From Sediminibacterium sp. (lineage in GTDB: Bacteria; Bacteroidota; Bacteroidia; Chitinophagales; Chitinophagaceae), in assembly GCA_030832695.1 (NCBI GenBank), contig JAURIP010000120.1, forward strand, positions 1 through 5,451: a DNA stretch of 5,451 nucleotides, written 5' to 3'. This document shows positions 1 through 5,451 of this stretch, in pieces. A program made the position numbers and the translations under genes. The notes below the pieces were generated by a model, which was given only the letters and a program-made list of their open reading frames with translations, was not told the origin of the DNA and searched no databases. Within the stretch, counting starts at the first letter, position 1. The number at the start of each line of letters is the position of its first letter.

Positions 1-200
1 ACTAAAATATGTTTTAGTTTGTCATTGTAATCATACAACGCATCATAGATCGGCATGATGGCACCACCCGGATAGCCGAAGATAGTATCAACACCTTCCG
101 CAATACATGCTTCCAATACCGCTTGCGAACCCGTTAAAGTTGTTGGCGCTATTTTCGCTTCCACTTTTTGTTCTATATTTTTTGCAATTATCGTTTCCAT
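1..200 (-). CDS. ilvB: Acetolactate synthase large subunit, N-terminal part (cut by window edge)
   Basis: Only the first 66 codons are present; the gene continues past the left edge. The translation begins [11 protein letters not shown], and after a variable leader of about 20 residues reaches the start of the ThDP-binding pyrimidine domain ([20 protein letters not shown], residues 22-41), then [14 protein letters not shown] at 42-55, a hallmark of acetohydroxyacid synthases. The window stops just before the position where the family carries the cofactor-activating glutamate (usually in RHEQ), so catalytic competence cannot be judged. The enzyme condenses two pyruvates, or pyruvate and 2-ketobutyrate, as the first committed step to valine/leucine and isoleucine. 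The ATG at 200 is the only in-frame ATG after the ilvD stop; an in-frame TTG lies 30 nt upstream. It follows ilvD by 51 nt and is probably co-transcribed with it. The regulatory subunit ilvN would be expected downstream. Related ThDP enzymes such as glyoxylate carboligase share this fold, but the ilvD/leu context favours IlvB. Confidence 0.93.
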   Translation of the reverse strand, partial: METIIAKNIEQKVEAKIAPTTLTGSQAVLEACIAEGVDTIFGYPGGAIMPIYDALYDYNDKLKHIL

Positions 201-251
201 AAAATCATTTTTTCGTTCTTCATTTATCAAACTTAAACCCAGTGGGGTTTT
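201..251 (-). other. ilvD-ilvB spacer with a short perfect inverted repeat
   Basis: The 51 nt between the ilvD stop and the ilvB start contains AAACCC-CACT-GGGTTT on the minus strand (250-235), a 6 bp perfect stem with a 4 nt loop starting one base after the ilvD stop codon. No T-run follows on the coding strand, so it is not a standard intrinsic terminator for this operon. Read on the plus strand, the same repeat is followed by a T-tract (248-253), so it could only terminate antisense transcription. No clear Shine-Dalgarno sequence precedes ilvB. A role in mRNA stability or translational coupling is possible but unproven, and a stem this short can arise by chance. Confidence 0.35.
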
Positions 252-1931
252 TTAATTTTCGTCCGTTACACAACCTTCACTTGCATCCTTCACCAACTTT
301 GCATATTTCCAAAGCACCCCATTGGTCACTTTTAAAACTGGCGCTGGTTGGGCTGCTCTTCTTTTTGCAATGGTGGCTTCGGCTACTTTTAATGTCATGG
401 TTCTTTTTGGAACATTCAATTCAATAATATCTCCATCTTCTACCACACCAATCAATCCACCTTTGTAAGCTTCTGGTGTAATATGTCCTATCACAAATCC
501 ATGCGTGCCCCCGCTAAAACGTCCGTCAGTAATTAATGCGACTGACTTTCCTAATCCTGCACCAATAATAGCAGATGTTGGTTTTAACATCTCCGGCATA
601 CCCGGTGCACCAATCGGTCCAACATTTTTTATAACGACTACATCACCCGGTTGAATCTTTTTTGAATTAATGCCTTCAATCAACGCATGCTCTCCATCAA
701 ATACACGCGCTGGTCCTTCAAACATATCTCCTTCCTTTCCTGAAATTTTTGCAACACTTCCACCCGTTGCTAAATTGCCATACATGATTTGTAAGTGGCC
801 TGTTGCTTTGATAGGATTTTCCTTTGGATAGATTATTTTTTGTTGGTCAAAATCTAAATCAGGAACGCCTGCTAAATTTTCTGCGATTGTTTTTCCAGTC
901 ACCGTTAAACAATCTCCATGTAACCATCCTTGCGCCAACATATATTTCATTACTGCTGGTACACCACCATATTGATGTAAATCCTGCATTAAATATTTTC
1001 CAGAGGGTTTAAAATCCGCCAACACCGGAGTTTTATCACTGATGATTTGAAAATCATCCTGCGTGAATGTTACGCCTACACTTTTTGCCATCGCAATCAT
1101 ATGCAATACTGCATTGGTGCTTCCACCCAATACCATAATAACCGCTACTGCATTTTCAAATGCTTTGCGTGTCATAATATCTTTGGGTTTAATATCGCGC
1201 TCTAATAATAATCGAATGGCTGCACCTGCATCCTTACACTCTTGTTGTTTTTCAACACTCAATGCAGGATTAGATGATGAATAAGGTAAACTCATTCCTA
1301 ATGCTTCGATAGCGGATGCCATTGTGTTTGCGGTATACATACCACCACAAGCGCCAGCGCCCGGACATGCATGTTTTACGATGCCCATGAAATCAGCTTC
1401 ATCTAATTGTCCTGCCATTTTTTGTCCTAAGGCTTCAAATGCAGATACAATATTTAAGTCCTGTCCATTGTAATGTCCCGGTGCAATGGTGCCACCATAC
1501 AACATTAAGGAAGGACGATTTAATCGACCCATCGCAATTAACGAGCCTGGCATATTTTTATCACAACCCGGAACGGTGATTAATCCATCATAATATTGTG
1601 CACCACAAACCGTTTCAATACTATCTGCAATTACATCGCGACTTACCAAAGAATAACGCATACCAGGGGTGCCATTGCTCATACCATCACTCACGCCAAT
1701 CGTATGAAAGGTTAATCCTACTAAATCGTTTTCCCAAATACTCTTTTTCACTTCCGCAGCTAAATCATTCAAGTGCATATTGCAAGTGTTACCATCATAC
1801 CCCATACTCACCACACCTACCTGCCCTTTATGCAAATCGGCATCCGTTAATCCAATACCATAAAACATAGCTTGCGCTGCTGGCTGGGTTGGATCCAGTG
1901 TAATAATTTTTGAATATTTATTTAGTTCCAT
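252..1931 (-). CDS. ilvD: Dihydroxy-acid dehydratase
   Basis: This 559-residue protein has the usual length for the family. It dehydrates 2,3-dihydroxyisovalerate and 2,3-dihydroxy-3-methylvalerate to the 2-keto acids that precede valine/leucine and isoleucine, and acts in the cytosol. Visible motifs are the first IlvD/Edd signature [14 protein letters not shown] (123-136), [10 protein letters not shown] (269-278) and the second signature [15 protein letters not shown] (469-483). Three cysteines at the expected Fe-S positions, C50 (GNTC), C123 (PGCDK) and C195 (GACGG), match the pattern of [2Fe-2S]-type dehydratases. By homology K125 would be the carbamylated magnesium ligand and S473 the catalytic base. 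The set of motifs with its operon neighbours favours IlvD over phosphogluconate or sugar-acid dehydratases of the same superfamily. The ATG at 1931 gives the expected MELNKYSK start. It lies 102 nt after leuB, the longest gap in the cluster, and 51 nt before ilvB. No truncation or missing key residue is seen. Confidence 0.98.
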   Translation of the reverse strand: MELNKYSKIITLDPTQPAAQAMFYGIGLTDADLHKGQVGVVSMGYDGNTCNMHLNDLAAEVKKSIWENDLVGLTFHTIGVSDGMSNGTPGMRYSLVSRDVIADSIETVCGAQYYDGLITVPGCDKNMPGSLIAMGRLNRPSLMLYGGTIAPGHYNGQDLNIVSAFEALGQKMAGQLDEADFMGIVKHACPGAGACGGMYTANTMASAIEALGMSLPYSSSNPALSVEKQQECKDAGAAIRLLLERDIKPKDIMTRKAFENAVAVIMVLGGSTNAVLHMIAMAKSVGVTFTQDDFQIISDKTPVLADFKPSGKYLMQDLHQYGGVPAVMKYMLAQGWLHGDCLTVTGKTIAENLAGVPDLDFDQQKIIYPKENPIKATGHLQIMYGNLATGGSVAKISGKEGDMFEGPARVFDGEHALIEGINSKKIQPGDVVVIKNVGPIGAPGMPEMLKPTSAIIGAGLGKSVALITDGRFSGGTHGFVIGHITPEAYKGGLIGVVEDGDIIELNVPKRTMTLKVAEATIAKRRAAQPAPVLKVTNGVLWKYAKLVKDASEGCVTDEN

Positions 1932-2033
1932 AATGTATACTTATAAATGAGTCTATAAATTTAATCTTGTTTTACTTCTAAACCTTAAAACAATCGTTCG
2001 TTAAACGCTGATTTGGGTTTATTACCATTTTGT
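1932..2033 (-). other. leuB-ilvD spacer, longest gap in the operon; possible internal regulatory region
   Basis: This 102 nt gap separates the leu block from the ilv block. On the coding strand it is AT-rich and holds a 16-codon ORF (2028-1978, MVINPNQRLTNDCFKV), an imperfect inverted-repeat area around CGTTTAACGAACG (2007-1995) and two direct copies of ATTTATA (1960-1954 and 1948-1942) shortly before the ilvD start. I could not find a convincing Bacteroidota promoter of the TTTG / TAnnTTTG type, nor a stem followed by a T-run. The ORF has no run of Leu, Ile or Val codons, so a classical attenuator leader is not supported. The region may simply be a longer intercistronic gap. Confidence 0.3.
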
Positions 2034-3149
2034 TTAAATAATAGTTGATTTATGTAACCTTTCGTGATGCACATGCCCTTCACCAGTAATATGTCGCTCA
2101 ATATATTCTGAAATCAAATCACCTATTGCTGAGGTACTATAACTGTTAATAGGATCAATATCCTTGGAAACAAATTTGTTACTCAAGCACCAATCCGCAG
2201 CTTCACGAACAATGGCGGCTTCGGTGGTTAAACCAAAATGATCCAATAACATTGCAGCAGATAAGATGGACCCCATTGGATTCGCAATATCTTTTCCTTT
2301 TGCTTGCGGATAAGATCCATGGATGGGTTCAAATAAAGCCACTGTATTTCCAACCGAGGCAGAAGGTAACATACCCAATGATCCCGCTAACACGGAAGCC
2401 TCATCACTTAAAATATCACCGAATAAATTTTCAGTCAACATCACATCAAACTGTGCTGGATTTAAAATGATTTGCATCGCTGCATTATCTACAAATAAAT
2501 AATCCACCGTTACGTCCGCATATTGCGTACACATTTTTTGTACCACTTTGCGCCATAATCGAGATGTTTCTAAAACATTTGCTTTATCAACCAGGGTTAA
2601 TTTTTTTCTTCTTTTTTGCGCATGCTGAAATGCAAGATGTGCAATGCGTTCAATTTCATTTACTGAGTAAGAACAATTATCTGTTGCTACTGTTCCGTCA
2701 TCGCTGATTGATTTTGCACCAAAATATATACCACCAGTTAATTCACGATAAATTACAAAGTCTACATTTTCCAACAACTTTGGTTTTAACGGCGTTAAGT
2801 GTTGTAATGCATCATAAGTTTTTACAGGTCGGATATTGGCAAATAATTGCAACTCCTTTCTTAATTTTAATAAGCCTTGTTCCGGTCGCACTTTTGCATT
2901 GGGGTCATTGTCATATTTTGGATCACCAATAGCACCAAATAAAATAGCATCACTGGACAAACAAATTTTTATAGTTTCATCTGGTAATGGATTTCCAGTT
3001 TCATCAATAGCGATGGCCCCCATTAAACCATGTTCATAGGTGAACTCATGGTGATAATTTTTAGCAACGGTATTTAATACCTTAATCGATTGCTGGGTAA
3101 CTTCAGGACCAATCCCATCTCCTAATATGACTGCTATTTTCTTTTTCAT
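2034..3149 (-). CDS. leuB: 3-isopropylmalate dehydrogenase
   Basis: This 371-residue enzyme oxidatively decarboxylates 3-isopropylmalate with NAD+ to 4-methyl-2-oxopentanoate, the last leucine-specific step before transamination. The beta-decarboxylating dehydrogenase fold is clear: GDGIGPEV (10-17), LRKELQLFANIRPV (96-109), RELTGGIYFG (135-144), DKANVLETSRLWR (188-200) and NLFGDILSDEASVLAGSLGM (241-260). Residues equivalent to the Thermus substrate and metal set are all present: R97, R107, R135, Y142, K189, D221, D245 and D249. The cofactor loop reads EPIHGSYPQAKGKDIANP (274-291), with Gln282 where Thermus and E. coli have Asp. The protein ends with a tail of about 18 residues rich in His after the usual C-terminal helix. 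LeuB rather than isocitrate or tartrate dehydrogenase is supported by LRKELxLFANIRPV and by the leuCD neighbours. The ATG at 3149 places MKKKIAVILGDGIG correctly, 19 nt after leuD. Confidence 0.98.
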   Translation of the reverse strand: MKKKIAVILGDGIGPEVTQQSIKVLNTVAKNYHHEFTYEHGLMGAIAIDETGNPLPDETIKICLSSDAILFGAIGDPKYDNDPNAKVRPEQGLLKLRKELQLFANIRPVKTYDALQHLTPLKPKLLENVDFVIYRELTGGIYFGAKSISDDGTVATDNCSYSVNEIERIAHLAFQHAQKRRKKLTLVDKANVLETSRLWRKVVQKMCTQYADVTVDYLFVDNAAMQIILNPAQFDVMLTENLFGDILSDEASVLAGSLGMLPSASVGNTVALFEPIHGSYPQAKGKDIANPMGSILSAAMLLDHFGLTTEAAIVREAADWCLSNKFVSKDIDPINSYSTSAIGDLISEYIERHITGEGHVHHERLHKSTII

Positions 3150-3168
3150 TTCTATTCTATTTTAATTT

Positions 3169-3753
3169 TTAGCCCATTGCATTTTCAAATGCAGCTATTT
3201 CTTCTTTGATGCTTAATAAATAATCAATATCATCATAGCCATTTAACATACAGGTTTTTTTATACGCATTAATGTCAAAGGTTTCACTAGCACCCGTATT
3301 ATCAATGGTGATGGTTTGCTTTTCTAAATCCACTGTTAAGGTTGCATCAGCGCCTTCAGCAAATATTTGTTGTAAAAAAGCATCAGTGACCGTTACTGGA
3401 AGCACGCCATTATTCAACGCATTGTTTTTAAAGATATCTGCAAAAAAACTAGACACCACCACCTTAAATCCATAATCCTGTATGGACCAAGCTGCGTGCT
3501 CACGTGAGGAACCGCAACCAAAGTTTTTAGCTGCAACCAATATATCGCCTTTGTATTGCTTTTGATTTAATACAAAATCAGCCTTTGGTTTTGTTTCATC
3601 ATCATTTTCATAACGCCAATCTCTAAATAAATTTTTTCCAAAGCCCATTTTCGTAGTGGCCTTTAAAAAACGTGCAGGTATAATTTGATCCGTATCCACA
3701 TTTTCAATGCGTAATGGAATAAACCTACTTGTTATTTTTTGTAATGATTGCAT
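3169..3753 (-). CDS. leuD: 3-isopropylmalate dehydratase small subunit
   Basis: This 194-residue protein is the swivel-domain subunit that pairs with LeuC to form isopropylmalate isomerase, converting 2-isopropylmalate to 3-isopropylmalate through a dehydrated intermediate. Its length is close to the roughly 200 residues of bacterial LeuD. Family motifs are [15 protein letters not shown] (17-31), [13 protein letters not shown] (77-89), [17 protein letters not shown] (104-120) and [13 protein letters not shown] (168-180). The SSREH segment contributes active-site residues in the aconitase superfamily. The 194-residue length matches the bacterial 200-residue type rather than the shorter archaeal or homoaconitase type of about 160-170. 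The gene starts only 8 nt after the leuC stop, with no Shine-Dalgarno sequence, so translational coupling is likely (inference). The product is cytosolic; no signal peptide or membrane segment is seen. Confidence 0.98.
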   Translation of the reverse strand: MQSLQKITSRFIPLRIENVDTDQIIPARFLKATTKMGFGKNLFRDWRYENDDETKPKADFVLNQKQYKGDILVAAKNFGCGSSREHAAWSIQDYGFKVVVSSFFADIFKNNALNNGVLPVTVTDAFLQQIFAEGADATLTVDLEKQTITIDNTGASETFDINAYKKTCMLNGYDDIDYLLSIKEEIAAFENAMG

Positions 3754-3761
3754 GTATGTTT

Positions 3762-5165
3762 TTAATTTAACATTGTTCTGATATCCGTAATCTTTCCTGT
3801 TAATAAAGCCGCTGCCGCTGTGAGTGGGCTCACCAACATCGTTCTCGCGCCCGCACCTTGACGCCCTTCAAAATTTCGATTGCTGGTACTGATACAATAT
3901 TCGCCCGCCGGAATTTTATCTTCATTCATACCCAAGCATGCACTACATCCCGCTTGTCTTATTTCCACACCTGCTGCTGTAAATATTTTATCCAAACCTT
4001 CCGCAATAATTTGTTTGGCTACCGCTTGCGATCCTGGTACGATCAATGTTTTAACGTTTGGATCCTTTTGTTTGCCCTTAATAATACTTGCCACTAATCT
4101 AAAATCTTCAATACGTGAATTGGTACAAGATCCTATAAATACATTTTGTACTGGCATGCCTAATAAGCTTTGTCCTGGTGTTAATCCCATATATTTTAAT
4201 GCCTTCTCAAAATTTTGTTTCTCCGTTGCATCTGTAATACTTTCAAGCGTAGGAAGTTTTCCTGTTACAGATAAACCCATACCCGGATTGGTTCCATAAG
4301 TAACCATTGGTTGAATATCGGCTGCATTAATATTTATTTCAACATCAAACTTTGCATCAGTATCCGTAAATAATTTTTTCCACTCGGCTAATTTTATTTC
4401 CCAGTCCGCATCCTTCGGTGCGAATGGGCGGCCCTTGATATACGCATAGGTAGTTTCATCGGGTGCAATAATGCCACCACGCGCGCCCATCTCAATACTC
4501 ATATTGCAAATGGTCATTCGCGCTTCCATACTTAATGCACGAATAGCGGATCCTGCATATTCCACAAAGTAGCCTGTGGCACCACTCGCTGAAATTTGTG
4601 CAATGATAAATAAGATGATATCTTTTGATACCACGCCATTTTGTATGGCTCCGTCAATATTAATGCGCATTACTTTGGGCTTGGATTGCATCACACATTG
4701 GGATGCAAATACCATCTCTACCTCACTGGTGCCAATACCAAATGCTATAGATCCAAATGCACCATGTGTGGAGGTGTGACTATCGCCACATACAATGGTC
4801 ATGCCTGGTTGTGTAATGCCTAATTCTGGTCCAATCACATGAACAATACCTTGATGCTCGTGTCCTAATCCATATAATTCAACCCCATGTTTTTTACAAT
4901 TGTCAATTAAAGTATCTACTTGAAATTTTGATAATTGGTCAGCGATGGGTAAATGCTGATTCATCGTTGGTACATTATGATCGGCAGTTGCTACAATTTG
5001 TTTTGGACGAAATAATTGCGCGCCTCTTTTTTCAATTCCACTAAATGCTTGCGGACTGGTTACTTCATGTATTAAATGTTTGTCGATATACAATACCGAT
5101 GGACCATCTTCAATGATCTTTACCACATGCTTGTCCCAGATTTTATCAAATATTGTTTTGCCCAT
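3762..5165 (-). CDS. leuC: 3-isopropylmalate dehydratase large subunit
   Basis: This 467-residue protein is the iron-sulfur subunit of isopropylmalate isomerase, an aconitase-family enzyme that works with LeuD. Its length is almost identical to the 466-residue E. coli protein. Motifs are ADHNVPT (61-67), [13 protein letters not shown] (126-138), [15 protein letters not shown] (225-239), FIGSCTNSR (343-351), [10 protein letters not shown] (405-414) and [12 protein letters not shown] (426-437). The three [4Fe-4S] ligands are C347, C407 and C410, the same numbering as in E. coli LeuC. Nothing is missing or frameshifted. The ATG at 5165 yields [15 protein letters not shown], the usual LeuC N-terminus. 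The gene lies 24 nt after leuA and 8 nt before leuD; only a weak TTGAG-like element precedes the start. The bacterial-type length and the leuD partner distinguish it from the shorter homoaconitase/archaeal LeuC group. Confidence 0.98.
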   Translation of the reverse strand: MGKTIFDKIWDKHVVKIIEDGPSVLYIDKHLIHEVTSPQAFSGIEKRGAQLFRPKQIVATADHNVPTMNQHLPIADQLSKFQVDTLIDNCKKHGVELYGLGHEHQGIVHVIGPELGITQPGMTIVCGDSHTSTHGAFGSIAFGIGTSEVEMVFASQCVMQSKPKVMRINIDGAIQNGVVSKDIILFIIAQISASGATGYFVEYAGSAIRALSMEARMTICNMSIEMGARGGIIAPDETTYAYIKGRPFAPKDADWEIKLAEWKKLFTDTDAKFDVEININAADIQPMVTYGTNPGMGLSVTGKLPTLESITDATEKQNFEKALKYMGLTPGQSLLGMPVQNVFIGSCTNSRIEDFRLVASIIKGKQKDPNVKTLIVPGSQAVAKQIIAEGLDKIFTAAGVEIRQAGCSACLGMNEDKIPAGEYCISTSNRNFEGRQGAGARTMLVSPLTAAAALLTGKITDIRTMLN

Positions 5166-5189
5166 GATCTCAACTATTTTTTGTCACTT

Positions 5190-5451
5190 TTATTTTGAAT
5201 ACGCTGTTGCTATTTCAATTAAGTCATCATGTGATACTTCTTTTTTTCTATCCGCTAATTGTAAAAAGATTGGATATAAAACATCAATATCATTTCTTGC
5301 ATACGCATAACCCAATTTATTTAAACGATGCGCTAATGCACTGCGACCACTGCGTGCAGTTAAAACTATTTTACTTGCTTCCGCGCCTACTAATTCTGGA
5401 TTAATGATTTCATAAGTTTGCGCTTCCTTTAAAAATCCATCCTGATGTATA
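5190..5451 (-). CDS. leuA: 2-isopropylmalate synthase, C-terminal end (cut by window edge), short form
   Basis: The last 86 codons and the TAA stop (5192-5190) are present; the start lies beyond the right edge. The visible sequence opens with IHQDGFLKEAQTYEIINPEL, the end of the catalytic barrel and the following linker (SGIHQDG in the family), continues with KIVLTARSGRSALAHRLNKL and FLQLADRKKEVSHDDL, and stops at ATAYSK. It follows E. coli LeuA (TSRSGRAAVKHRM, FLKLADKKGQV) but ends where E. coli continues for about 125 further residues forming the leucine-binding regulatory domain. The enzyme joins acetyl-CoA and 2-ketoisovalerate, the committed step to leucine. Homocitrate and citramalate synthases share the fold, but the leuCDB genes directly downstream favour LeuA. 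It is followed by leuC after 24 nt. The absence of the regulatory domain is direct; its effect on feedback inhibition is inference. Confidence 0.93.
   Translation of the reverse strand, partial: IHQDGFLKEAQTYEIINPELVGAEASKIVLTARSGRSALAHRLNKLGYAYARNDIDVLYPIFLQLADRKKEVSHDDLIEIATAYSK

Noticed and set aside
188..223. Eleven-codon minus-strand [14 protein letters not shown] overlapping the ilvB start
   Set aside because: It is very short, out of frame with ilvB, has no ribosome binding site and few branched-chain codons; chance is the simplest explanation.
235..253. Inverted repeat plus T-tract resembling an intrinsic terminator on the plus strand
   Set aside because: No plus-strand gene precedes it, the stem is only 6 bp, and on the operon's own strand no T-run follows the stem.
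1978..2028. Classical amino-acid attenuator leader peptide before ilvD
   Set aside because: The 16-codon ORF has no consecutive Leu, Ile or Val codons, and no competing terminator hairpin with a T-run follows it.
2600..2618. Adjacent A6 and A7 runs on the coding strand of leuB as a possible programmed frameshift site
   Set aside because: The zero frame reads CAA AAA AGA AGA AAA AAA TTA, which does not place an A AAA AAG slippery heptamer in the required phase. The leuB frame continues intact with correctly spaced motifs on both sides.
3880..4299. 139-codon plus-strand open frame opposite leuC
   Set aside because: It lies wholly inside the well-supported leuC gene, shows no recognisable domain, and is explained by the antisense of conserved coding sequence. 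The other plus-strand open frames opposite ilvD, leuB, leuD and leuC are rejected for the same reason.

Overview
The window lies inside one branched-chain amino acid biosynthesis operon. All six genes are on the minus strand, in transcription order leuA (3' end only), leuC, leuD, leuB, ilvD, ilvB (5' end only). Four genes are complete and both window edges cut through genes. I see no RNA gene, mobile element, CRISPR array or plus-strand gene.

The organism is most likely a member of the Bacteroidota, perhaps near the Chitinophagaceae or Sphingobacteriales (inference). The DNA is AT-rich, and start codons follow A/T-rich stretches without clear Shine-Dalgarno sequences. LeuA is the short form without the C-terminal leucine-binding domain. 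LeuB has GSYPQAKG in its cofactor loop, a form I associate with Bacteroides-type enzymes. These signs agree, but none identifies a genus.

Layout from the right edge, in transcription order: leuA C-terminus (5451-5190), 24 nt gap, leuC (5165-3762), 8 nt gap, leuD (3753-3169), 19 nt gap, leuB (3149-2034), 102 nt gap, ilvD (1931-252), 51 nt gap, ilvB N-terminus (200-1). The leu genes are packed tightly. The longest spacer separates the leucine-specific block from the ilv block shared by valine, isoleucine and leucine, so it is the natural place for internal regulation, although no clear promoter or attenuator is visible there.

The genes form a connected pathway. IlvB (with IlvN and IlvC, expected beyond the left edge) and IlvD make 2-ketoisovalerate and 2-keto-3-methylvalerate. 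LeuA condenses 2-ketoisovalerate with acetyl-CoA, LeuCD isomerises the 2-isopropylmalate, and LeuB oxidises it to the keto acid that is transaminated to leucine. Catalytic and metal-ligand residues are intact in all four complete genes. This is an ordinary, well-preserved core metabolic region. I found no evidence of an undescribed system, and the observations below are modest.
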